This document shows positions 45,093 through 54,560 of a stretch of DNA of 64,000 nt, piece after piece (the first letter of the stretch is position 1; every line of letters starts with the position of its first letter). The stretch spans positions 81,840 through 145,839 of the forward strand of contig QRFJ01002500.1 of assembly GCA_006176705.1 (NCBI GenBank), given 5' to 3'. Origin of the DNA: Cocos nucifera (lineage: Eukaryota; Streptophyta; Magnoliopsida; Arecales; Arecaceae). The position numbers and the translations under genes are program-made. Under the pieces are notes generated by a model, which saw only the letters and a program-made list of their open reading frames with translations, had not been told where the DNA came from and searched no databases.

Positions 45093-45100
45093 TATAAAAA
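45093..45100 (+). promoter_or_regulatory. TATA box of TE7 5' LTR
   Basis: TATAAAAA inside GTCTATAAAAAGGAATCC; the 3' LTR has the same at 51112-51119. It directly follows the 87-bp units. Confidence 0.75.
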
Positions 45101-45337
45101 GGAATCCTCTAGATATATTTTCTCTAAGCTCTCTTCTCCTTCCCAAAACTCTGCTGAGTTCTTTCCTTAGCACTCCATTTCTGTTGGTCAGAAGAGCTGA
45201 ATTGATCGTCGGAGGATCTACCGGAGCCATCATCACCGACTTTGGATGGAACTTTATTTTGCAGGTCACTGATAGTGACCTCTTCTTCCTCAACTCCAAC
45301 TTGATCCGACGTCAACTAGATTCTGCACCAATAGGAT

Positions 45338-45353
45338 TGGCACTAGAGGAAGG
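45338..45353 (+). promoter_or_regulatory. Probable TE7 primer-binding site
   Basis: TGGCACTAGAGGAAGG lies four bases after the LTR. It resembles the TGGCGCC-type site usual for this kind of plant gypsy element, with several changes. Position is strong, sequence match is weak. Confidence 0.45.
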
Positions 45354-45456
45354 ATCCTCTGTTCTTAAGGTATCCTTATTCTTAAAGAAGTACTCGTCGA
45401 TCCTATGGATCTTCTTCTTCAAGGTTCATTTCCATCCTCTCCCTCAATCCCAAGAA

Positions 45457-46900
45457 ATGCCTTTAAAGAAGGTGACTACTTGGAGATCTACCACTTCTGC
45501 TGCTAGATCTGAACTAGATCCATCCATTCCTGCTCCATCATTGGTGCTTCAACCTCCTCCTCCATTGATGATCATGGTAGATCTAGAGCGGTTTATCCTA
45601 CTGATGCAGCAGGTTCAGGGCCCACCGAAATGGTGCAGGCCATGCAGCAGCCCTCGATGGCAGTTTCGTCAGAAAACCCACCATCAAGATGTCAGGAATC
45701 GATCCTAAGAAGGAGCACTTGAGCTAGCATACCCATCGACCCTGAAAAGGAAAAACAAAGAGCAGAGGATCCTTGTTTGGATCATGATTCTTCTCCATAA
45801 GAGACCTTCCCCATCTACAGTCGGAAGCTTTCCAAGATCTGTGATCGAGATGACATCCTCGATCAGAAACTACGAGAGATGGACCGATGGATTGAGAAAC
45901 TTCACCACATCATCCCGACTCACCATGATGACATCTACACCGATCTCTCTTTCTCTCTCCGAATTATGCAAGAGCCCATTCTATCGAACTTCAAGCTCCA
46001 TCAATTTAAAAGCTATGATGGAACCTCTAATTCAATCGATCATCTAGAGGCCTTTCAGATCATGATGCTGCTCCATGGCACATCAGACGCCATCTTATGT
46101 CAAGCTTTCCAATCTACCTTAAAAGAAGCAGCAAGAAACTAGTACTCAGCACTTAAGTCAAGTACCATCTTTTTCTTCAATCAAATGCACCATCAGTTTG
46201 CAGCTTACTTCATCAATAGTCGATGTCCGCATTGAGGTTCAAATTTTCTAATGAATATCAAGCAGAAGAAGGAAGAATCTATCCGAGCTTATGTCACCCA
46301 ATTTAATGCTACTGTATTAGAGGTCCAGAACCTAAACCAGTCTGTTGCAATGGCCGCACTCAAGGATGGCCTTTAGAAGAATGATTTGCTACTCTTTCTA
46401 GAGAAGAAATATCCTAGGAACTATGCCGACCTGCTAGCTTGGGCTAAAGGATATGCCCAAGCGGAAGAAGCCTTCAAATTGAAAGATGAGGAAGCTACAG
46501 GAGAGTAGCAGATAGGCAAGTCTAATAAACCCACAGCTGATGAAGGACCAAATGAAGTTCGGCCATGCTCACGGACTCCCTCCGAGCACAAACGAGCCCA
46601 AACTCCTCCTCGAGCTTGTCGTCAAAGAAGCCCGAATAGAAGGGCACGAAGAAGTTCTCCCTTCAGAAGGTTTCACAATTATGCCCACCTCAATGCTCTA
46701 AAAATGCAAGTATTGATGGAGATCAAGGAGCAACTACTGAGGTCTGAAAGAATGCGCACTCATCCTGGCAAGCACAATCCTAGCAAATACTATCTTTACC
46801 ATCATGACCACGGCCACGATACTGAAGAATGCATTCAGCTCCAAGATGAGATCGAGGAGCTCATCAGGAGAGGCTGGCTGGGTCGATTCCTTAGATGCTA
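45457..46900 (+). pseudogene. gag: TE7 gag (Ty3/gypsy retrotransposon gag)
   Basis: A start at 45457 gives MPLKKVTTWRSTTSAARSEL, a proline-rich N-terminus. After frame changes near 45610-45780, an open frame (45879-46142) reads FKSYDGTSNSIDHLEAFQIM and LHGTSDAILCQAFQSTLKEA, the core of plant Ty3/gypsy Gag. It continues past a stop for Trp with FNQMHHQFAAYFINSR, then IKQKKEESIRAYVTQFNATV and WAKGYAQAEEAFKLKDEEAT (to a stop near 46506). A third piece (46704-46901) has NPSKYYLYHHDHGHDTEECI and LQDEIEELIRRGWLGRF, which precedes protease in this lineage. Confidence 0.88.
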
Positions 46901-47220
46901 GTCTGAAGCAAGAGAAGATCAGCCAAGGGCATTGCCACAACCATAACCATCAATGAGGGAGGAACAATAAGGAGATCGACTGCCTCTCGACATCATCAAT
47001 ACTATCTTTGGGGAACTTCGTACTTCGACGAGCCACCATCTCTCAACCTCAAAGTCAGAAAAAGCTTGCCCCAAATTGAAAAGGCCTGTATGAAATAGAG
47101 GAGGTCATCCAGTCCAAAACTTATCTTCTGAAGGAGCTCGGAGGAAAAACACTCCCACAACCTTGAAACTCAAAAAATCTGAGAATCTACTGTCAGTAAT
47201 TTTCCTTCAGTAAAACTCCT
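46901..47220 (+). pseudogene. TE7 protease stub joined to integrase C-terminus
   Basis: Text up to about 47014 (INTIFG-like) belongs to the start of protease. From about 47020 the sequence matches the last part of integrase: LNLKVRKSLPQIEKACMK and a following LLKELGGKTLPQP-like stretch, aligned base by base with TE8 at 58022-58190 (AACTT(C/G)GTACTTC). All of RT, RNase H and most of integrase are absent. The join lies in GGGGAACTTCG. Confidence 0.8.
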
Positions 47221-47288
47221 CTATTTCAATATTATTGTTTCTTGGTACAAAAACTATGTGACAACGGGAAAGAAGTAATCAAAAGTGG

Positions 47289-48610
47289 CCATGCTAGGAA
47301 TAGGAGGAGAACCTTATCTTAACATAAGCAAGTCAAAGACCTCCGATTATTTAAGATAGGAGGAAGGAAGAGGCCCATTCAATGGCCTATCTGTGCCCCT
47401 AGTGCCATGTTAGGAATAGGAGGAGAACCTCATCCTAACATGAGCAAGTCAAAGACCTTTGATTATTTAAGACAAGAGGAGGGGAGAGGCACATTCAATG
47501 GCCCATTTGTGCCCCTATTACCATGATAGGGATAGGAGGAGAACCTCGCCCTAACATGAGCAAGTCGAAGACCTCTGGTTATTTAAGATAGGAGGAGGGA
47601 AGAGGCCCATTCAATAGTCCATCTATGCCCCTAGTGCCATGTTAGGAACAGGAGAAGAACCTCATCCTAACATGAGCAAGTCGAAGACCTTCGGTTATTT
47701 AAGATAGGAGGAGAGAAGCCCATTCAATGGCCCATTTGTAATCCCTAGTGCCATGTTAGGAACAGAAGGAGAACCTCATCCTAACATGAGCAAGTCGAAG
47801 ACCTCTGGTTATTTAAGATAGGAGGAGGAGAGAGGCCTATTCAACGGCCCATTTGTACCCCTATTGCCATGATAGGGATAGTAGGAGAGTCTCGCCCTAA
47901 TATGGGCAAGTTGAAGACCTCCGATTATTTAAGATAAGAAGAGGGGAGAGGCCCATTCAATGGCCCATTTGTGCTCCTATTGCAGTGATAGGCACAGGAG
48001 GAGAACCTCATCCTAACATGAGCAAGTCGAAGATCTCATTCATTTTAGATGAGATGAAGGGAGAGGCCCTGTCAATGGCCCTAATATGCCCCTACAGTCC
48101 ATTGGGAGCAGGAGGAGAACCTCATCCTAACATGAGCAAAGTCAAAGGTCTCGTTCATTTTAGATGAGATGAGGGGAGAGGCCCTGACAATGGCCCTAAT
48201 ATGCCCCTTATAGTCCGTTAGGAACAGGAGGAGAACCTCATCCTAACATGAGCAAAGTCGAAGGCCTCATTCATTTTAGATGAAATGAGGAGAGAGGCCC
48301 TGACAACGATCCTAATATGCCCCTATAGTCCATTAGGAACAGGAGGAGAACCTTATCCTAACATGAGCAAAGTTGAAGGCCTCGTTTATTTTAGATAAAG
48401 TGAGAGGAGAGGCCCCAACAATGGCCCTAATGTGCCCCTATAGCCTGTTAGGAACGGAAGAACGACCTCATCCTAACATGAGGAAAGTCGAAGACCTCAT
48501 CGATATAAGACAAGATGGAGGGAGAGGCCCTACCAATGATCCTAACGCACCCCCGTAAGCCATGTTAAGAATAAAAGGAAAGCCTCATCCTAACATGAGC
48601 AAAAGTCGAA
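47289..48610 (+). repeat. Tandem array of twelve ~115-bp units in TE7
   Basis: Units start near 47289, 47403, 47521, 47636, 47752, 47866, 47983, 48098, 48213, 48328, 48443 and 48558. Each has an inverted repeat, typically CATGTTAGGA and TCCTAACATG around a 17-base AGGAGGAGAACCTCA-type loop, then a (G/C)AAGACCTC..TTATTTAAGA stretch and AGAGGCCC.TTCAATGGCCC. The last five units differ from the first seven in the second half. It follows the integrase stop, the usual place of tandem repeats in Tat elements. Confidence 0.92.
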
Positions 48611-48639
48611 ACCTCGTAGACCAAAGATGTGGAGAAGGA

Positions 48640-49245
48640 AGAAGCTCGATGGAGAATCCCTACATGTGTTTTTCCACGACAACCAGACTATGTCAAATGT
48701 GAAAAGAAAAGGTCGACTATCATATTAGATGGTCCCGCCTCCATATTGTCTTCCTCCTCCTCCCAAAAACTAAGGTCAACCTCGGGGAACCTTCGGGCTA
48801 TCCTGCCTTATCACACTTCCTATCTGAACTCGACGTTTAGGTTCTGCATCTCGAAAGAGGTCTTGAGCTCTTCCACGGCCTAGGTCATTGCCTCCGAGAT
48901 TGACTTCGCCATTTGGATCTCCAGTTCGGCAATGCTATTTTTGGCTGCCTTCCTCCTCTCCTCCTCTAAGGCCAGTGCGATCTTTAGCCCAGCCAAGGCA
49001 AACCCCTCTTCGCGAAGCACATCCTAAAGACTTTTGATGTTCGCCGCCTTCTCCTCGATAAGATGCTCAACCTCGTCGACCCTCTCTTGAAGATGGGGGA
49101 CCTTGGCCCGAAGTTCCTCCTGAGCCTTCTGTGCCTTCACCTCCTGACAACGTGCCCTCTTGATGTGAGTGAGCATCTGGTAATCCAACTACAACAAATA
49201 ATTGGTGTAACACCGAAACGTCTCATCCTGACAAGTGCGGGAACC
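48640..49245 (-). pseudogene. TE7 antisense coiled-coil ORF
   Basis: On the minus strand a nearly continuous frame from about 49245 reads EVKAQKAQEELRAKVPHLQE, RVDEVEHLIEEKAANIKSL, FALAGLKIALALEEERRKAA, SIAELEIQMAKSISEAMT, AVEELKTSFEMQNLNVEFR, then RIARRFPEVDLSFWEEEE down to about 48720. Stops interrupt at about 49025, 48880 and 48825. It is a heptad-rich protein in reverse orientation to gag-pol, in the position where Tat elements carry an extra antisense ORF. Function is unknown. It is GC-richer than its neighbours. Confidence 0.78.
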
Positions 49246-49289
49246 TAGGATCGAACTTCGACCGTCACCTTTTTTACTCTCTTTCTTCA

Positions 49290-50165
49290 AATTTCGAACC
49301 TAGATCAAAATTCTCCCTTGAGCTTCAACCTCAATAGGAGATAAGATCTTCTTCAACCTTGGTTGGAGATAAGATCTCCCTTGAGCTTCAACCTCAACAA
49401 GAGATAAGATCTCCTTCAACCTTGGTCGGAGATAAGATCTCCCCCGAGCTTCAACCTCAATAGGAGATAGGATCTATTTCAACCTCGATCGAAGATAAGA
49501 TCTCCCCCGAGCTTCAATCTCAACAGAAAATAAGATCTCCTTCAATCTCGATCGGAGATAAGATCTCCCCGAGCTTCAACTTCAACAAAAGATAGGATCT
49601 ACTTCAACCTCGGTTGGAGATAAGATCTCCCTCAAGCTTCAACTTCAATAAAAGATAAGATCTCCTTCAACCTCGACTGGAGATAAGATCTCTCCCAAGC
49701 TTCAACCTCAATAGGAGATAAGATCTTCTTCAACTTCGGCTGGAGATAAGATCTCCTCCAAGCTTCAACTTCAAAAGAAGATAAGATCTCTCTCAACCTC
49801 CATGGGAGATAAGATCGCTTCCGAGCTTCAACTTCAATCGAAGATAAGATCTTCCCCGAGCTTCAACTTTAAAAGAAGATAAGATCTCTCTTAACTTCAA
49901 TCAAAGATAAGATCTTCCCCGAACTTCAACTTTAAAAGAAAATAAGATCTCTCTCAACCTCAACGGGAGATAAGATCTCTTCCGAGCTTCAACTTCAATA
50001 GAAGATAAGATCTTCTTTAACTTTGGCTGGAGATAAGATCTCCCCGAAACTTCAACTTCAATAGGAGATAAGATCTCCTTCAACCTCAACTGGAGATAAG
50101 ATCTCTTTCGAGCTTCAACTTCAATAGAAGATAAGATTTCCTCCAAACTTCAACCTCAATGGGTG
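49290..50165 (+). repeat. Tandem array of ~62-bp units (31-bp half-units) in TE7
   Basis: The phrase GAGATAAGATCT recurs about every 31 bp, alternately followed by CCCC(C)GAGCTTCAACTTCAAT and (C/T)TTCAACCTCG.(C/T)GGA, giving 62-bp higher-order units, roughly fourteen in all. Minus-strand frames through it show a 20-21 residue peptide repeat (SYLQLRLKEILSPIEVE), but this mirrors the repeat and has no other sign of coding. Confidence 0.88.
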
Positions 50166-50230
50166 CAGAGCCCAAAAAAGAACTTTGACAGTCGTCTTTT
50201 TTATACTTTCTTCCTTCAAATTTCAAACTC

Positions 50231-50243
50231 AAGAGTGGGGGGA
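50231..50243 (+). promoter_or_regulatory. TE7 polypurine tract
   Basis: AAGAGTGGGGGGA just before the 3' LTR (TGTTGGGG at 50248). Confidence 0.85.
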
Positions 50244-50247
50244 CTAG

Positions 50248-51353
50248 TGTTGGGGATAAACGCCACTCCCATCGAAGTTCAGTCTAATGCTTAGCCTCAT
50301 GTAACTGATAATCATGGAAGAGCTTCGATCAAAAATTCTTCCTCCAGGGATCGAACCCCTTCTGAACTTCTTCAGTGGCCAAACTCCTCCAGTGGCCGAA
50401 CCCCTCCCAGACTTCTTCAGCAGCCGAACTCCTTCAACAGTCAAACCCCTCCTAAACTCCTCCAATGGTCGAACCCCTTTTGGACTCCTCCAATGGCCAA
50501 ACTTCTCCAGCAGTCGAACTTCTTTCGAACTTCTCCTTCAACTAAACTTCTCTCCGACTTCTCCTTTAGTCAAACTTCTTCATTAGTCAGACTCCTTCTA
50601 GACTTCTCCATCAGTTGGACTCTTTCTGGACTTCTCCATCAGTCAAACTCCATCTAGATTCCTTTAGCAGATTACTTTCAGATTTCAACTAGCATTCCTT
50701 CAGGATGATCCCCTCTAGCCGTATTTTCTTTAGGAGTCTGAACTCCTCTAGAATTGATGTATGTCAAAGCTCTTCACCAACCAATGCCTGCTTCCTCCAA
50801 ACTTTGACTATTAAATATCGATGAATGGACACATTATGACAACGGACATCTCTCTCTGTAACAAACTCCACGTGGCCCCGAGCAGTCCACTATCGGATGA
50901 TTATAACTGTCACTATCAGTCTGCTATGGATGGCGTCTCTCTCCATAATAAATCCTGCATGGCTTCGATCGACCCACTACCGAACAACTACAGCTATCAC
51001 TATCAGTCTGTTACAAGCGGTGCCTCTCTCCATAACAAACCCCACGTGGCTCCGAGTGGTCCACTATCGGACAGCTATGGCTATCACTATCAGTCTGCTA
51101 CAGACTTCATCTATAAAAAGGGATCCTCCAGATACATTTTCTCTATGCTTTCTTCTCCTTTTCAAAACTCTACTGAGTTCTTTCCTGAGCACTCCATTTC
51201 TATTGGTCAGAAGAGCTGACTTGATCGTCAGAAAATCCTGTCGGAGCCACCACCACCGACTCCAGACGAAACTTTATTTTGCAGGTCACCGGTGGCAACC
51301 TCTTCTTCCTAAACTCCAGCTCGATCCAACATCAACCAGATTCTACACCAATA
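50248..51353 (+). repeat. TE7 3' LTR
   Basis: TGTTGGGGATAAACGCC to CACCAATA. It carries the same three 87-bp units (50847-51107) and TATA box (51112-51119). Differences from the 5' LTR are mainly transitions. Confidence 0.9.
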
Positions 51354-53049
51354 GATAAAAAGAGAAAATTATCTTTTTTTCAAATTTAACTTTGCACAGC
51401 TATATGTTTGATATGATATCATTTGAAACAAATTCAAAAATACATATCTTTTCTGAACCTATGATTGCTTGATATTTCTTAAGAAAAGAAAGAATTGATC
51501 GTTTTGAAGAATTACTAAAAATTTTTTTATGATTTGTCTTGATTGATTTACTGATATCAATTCAAATTGATTTATCATTCAAAATTCTCAAAACTATTTA
51601 ATTTGAATTAATTCATCTTTATCAATTCAAAATTAAAATCATTAGTATCAAGCCAAATTTATAAATTAATCTTTAAATGGTATTGAACCAAGAATATCAG
51701 GATTTAGTCTTAATTTTGGTTTAATTGATGTCAAGACAATCTTTTAAAGAAATGGCTTTGTTTACAAAAGTAAGGAAAAAAATATTAAAGAAGAATTGAT
51801 CATTTATTTTAAAAAGGGCTTTGAAATTAAAAAAAAAATTTAATTTTAGAAAATCTAAATTTAGTAGTTAAATTTATGTTAAATATGCTTGATTTAAAAG
51901 AAATAGAGGGAGAAAACTTGTAAGCTAAAATAATCAAGCCAAAGTTATGAAAAATAGGGGGAGATAATGTTATTAAAACATTAAAAGAAAAATGAACTCT
52001 TAGTATCTTCAAAATAAAAGAAGAAATATTTTTTATCTTAATTTGATTAAAAATTTTGATTAATTTATTTTGAGATAAATATATTTTGGTCTTAAGTTCT
52101 CAATCAATTAATTTATAATCTTCTTAAATTGGGCTTTCATATATTTATTCAATTTAATTTACTTTAATTGATTGCTATATTATTTTTTATAATTATTCAA
52201 AGTGAAATTAAATTTAAAACATATGTTTACTCCAAGAAATGAATCTTTAAACTCAAATTTAAAACTTATTTAAAAATTCAAATTTGATACTAAATTTTTT
52301 ATGTGCACTGCAAAATTCTTATGAACTATTAGTATTAAAGTAATTTTTACTCAAAGAAATAAATTTGAAAATGTATCTATCTATTGCTTCGATACTACTT
52401 ATTTTACTTTGCTCGATACATTCTCGATACATACCTTTTTCAGACTCAATTAACTAAAATTTCTTAAGAAAAGAAAAGATTAAATTTAAATTAAATGCTA
52501 TGCTTGATTCCATGATTAAATCCTTTGGAAAGCTCTATTCTCCTTAAAGCTTAAAAGTGCATATCTGAAAATCAAATTAAAAAGGATCATATTCATTTAC
52601 AAAGGAGGAGAGCCTTTATTATTTGAACTCAAGCTAAGTTTTTGAAAAAAAAAGTTATTTTATTTTAAAAGGAGAGATGATTTCTTCGATTTGATTTCAT
52701 AAATTTGATATATCTCTCAATTTAAAGCTTTGATGTTGATTTTAAAGCTTTTGCTTATTTTTTTTCATGAGCTTTTTTAATATTATCAAAAAGGGGAAGA
52801 AGATTTATTGAGTATATGCTATGTGAGCATATGCTATTTAAATGTGCTTAAGCCTATACATTTCATGATATTGCTTAAAATATTCAAATTTAAGTTAAAA
52901 GAGTTTTGGTATTAGCTTTCATGAAGAGTATATTTATAATTGTATAAATCATTACTTCATGATTTATACTAGTCAATTTATTAAAATATATTAAATTTTA
53001 TTTTTATGCATATTCTCAAAGTTTTTGCCATCATCAAAAAGAAAGAGAT
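51354..53049 (+). other. TE6 non-coding stretch right of TE7, with repeated polypurine tracts
   Basis: AT-rich, no frame. Purine tracts at 51901-51914 (AAATAGAGGGAGAA), 51951-51964 (AAAATAGGGGGAGA), 52798-52812 (AAAAAGGGGAAGAAG) and 53036-53048 (AAAAAGAAAGAGA, directly before the LTR). These match the pattern seen in TE3. Confidence 0.78.
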
Positions 53050-54560
53050 TATTGACCCTATGATTGATTTTGATGATTGCCAAACTTTGAGTATTTAAGT
53101 ATTTAACCATGTATTTCATGAGTGGATGTAGGTCTTTCCAGATATTTAAATTGAAAAATTATTTCAAGAAAAAATCTACAAAAATTTATCAAGTCAAGAT
53201 CTTTAAAGAAAAGATTTTTCTTAAGCTTCCAAAGATCAAAAGAAAGAGAGCTCTTTGACCAAAATAAGAATGACATAAAGTGATATTCAAATAAAAATCA
53301 AATTTTCTTGATTGAAAGCAAAAATCCCTCAAAATAGCTTTGGAGCAATTTTCAAGACATCTTGAAATTTTTTCGAGAGCTCTCGAGTGAACTGGCATGC
53401 CCAAACACAGTTCTGGCATGATTTTGGAAGGTCTCGAGTTAAACTCGAGACGTTTTGATCTTAGAAGATAGAAACTTAGTTTCTGTGCTCTGAGAGTGAG
53501 AGGTCTCGCAGAATTTTCGAAAGGTCTCACGATTCTGGTAAGACATATTGAATCAAAATCGAGAGATCTCGAAATCTGATGAGAGGACATGTGAAAAATT
53601 GAGAGGTCTCGTTCTGCATGGACAGCCTTCAATGGATAGTTTTGCAATGACTATTTTTCGACCCCAACGGCTATTTCAGAGCTTCCAATGGTTAGAACTC
53701 TCTCTCCAACCATCTCTAAAGGTATTTAAAGAAGGAGAATTAATTGGAAAAGATTAAGAGATTTAAAGAGAATTTCTATTAGTTTCAGTGAGGAGCATTG
53801 TATATCCAAAGAAAAGAAAAAAGAGAGAAAAGTTATGCACAAATTTCAGCGAGCATTCAAAGCAAGCTTCTCCAACATCTTCCACATCCTCTCAAGCATA
53901 ATTTGAAGAAAAGCCAAGCTTCAATCGAGCAAATCATCGACTTCTTTCTTGAGATTTGAAGAGCTTAAATTCTATTCTTTATATTATGCTAAAATTTTTA
54001 CTTATAATTTTTATTTCTTTACAAGTTTCTTTGGGAGAAAGAAACTTAGGAATTAGGTCCGTCCAAGTCTAGAATTAGACATTATAGATTTTGGTTGGTG
54101 AGCCTAAAAAACCAACTAGGTTAATAGTGATCTCAAAAAACTATTAGTATAAGATTTTGGTTGGTACTCCTGTGAAAATCAACTAGGTTTGTTTGTGAGT
54201 CTGAAAAAATAAACACACTATAATCAAGGATGGATTATATTAAAAATTTTAAGAAAAGCTTGAAAAGTGGACGTAAACGCGGGTTGTACCAAACCACTAT
54301 AAATTATGGTGTTTTTGTGTTTGTCCTTTTCTCTTCTATTCCTTTACATTCTTTGTATGCTTTTAATTCTTGCTTTACTTTTATAATTTGATTTTGCTAT
54401 CATAATTCTGCTGCTACACTATTGCTCACATTACACAATCACTAAAGATAGCATAAATTAAAGCACACCTTGTTTAGAAAGTAAATTTGGTTAAATTTTT
54501 TTAAAATCCAATTCACCCCCCCCCCTCCCCCCCATCTTGGGTTGCAACCTTAGGGCAATA
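53050..54560 (+). repeat. TE6 3' LTR
   Basis: TATTGACCCTATGATTG to GGGCAATA, matching 40093-41566. Both ends carry transitions (TG to TA, CA to TA). It has an extra segment near 53585 and a run of ten C, T, seven C at 54516-54533 where the 5' LTR has only four C. Confidence 0.92.

Larger units (their letters stand above)
44274..45333 (+). repeat. TE7 5' LTR
   Basis: TGTTGGGGATAAACCCTGC to CACCAATA. The 5' half is a run of imperfect CTCC(T/A)(T/C)CAG(C/T)..(A/C)GAAC..CCTTC repeats (about 44380-44650); then three 87-bp tandem units (44828-45088) and a TATA box at 45093-45100. Matches 50248-51353. Confidence 0.9.
44274..51353 (+). mobile_element. TE7: Tat-lineage Ty3/gypsy element lacking most of pol
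   Basis: LTRs of about 1.1 kb (44274-45333, 50248-51353), a gag region, an abrupt join to the last 60 residues of integrase, a 12-unit tandem array, an antisense coiled-coil ORF, a second tandem array, a polypurine tract and the 3' LTR. Tandem repeats after pol and an extra antisense ORF are known for the Tat lineage of Ty3/gypsy. Flanks GGCAA (44269-44273) and GATAA (51354-51358) fit a target duplication with two transitions. It cannot move alone. Confidence 0.88.
40093..54560 (+). mobile_element. TE6: gag-only Sirevirus-like copia element, split by TE7
   Basis: LTRs at 40093-41566 and 53050-54560, a primer-binding site, one gag region (41629-43374) and non-coding DNA with repeated polypurine tracts, with no protease, integrase or RT. 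TE7 is inserted at 44274-51353. Flanking bases ACATA (40088-40092) and ACACA (54561-54565) fit a five-base target duplication with one transition. By eye the LTR pair differ at about one base in ten, so it is older than TE1. Same family as TE3. Confidence 0.88.

Noticed and set aside
45124..45315. Minus-strand frames at 45045-45315
   Set aside because: They cross the end of the TE7 LTR and overlap the promoter-proximal leader; the 3' LTR copy is not open.
47289..48610. Possible CRISPR array
   Set aside because: Units are contiguous, about 115 bp and similar throughout, with no unique spacers and no cas genes; the setting is a plant retrotransposon.
49901..50146. 81-residue minus-strand frame with a repeated SYLQLRLKEILSPIEVE peptide
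   Set aside because: It only mirrors the 62-bp tandem array; unit length near a multiple of three keeps it open. No start or composition signal supports a protein.
54090..54115. Paired G-A / C-T difference in a hairpin between the two TE6 LTRs as proof of selection
   Set aside because: LTR1 has TTGA/TCAA and LTR2 TTGG/CCAA. Both changes are deamination-type and arose after insertion, when the LTR pair was no longer under RNA selection, so coincidence is likelier.
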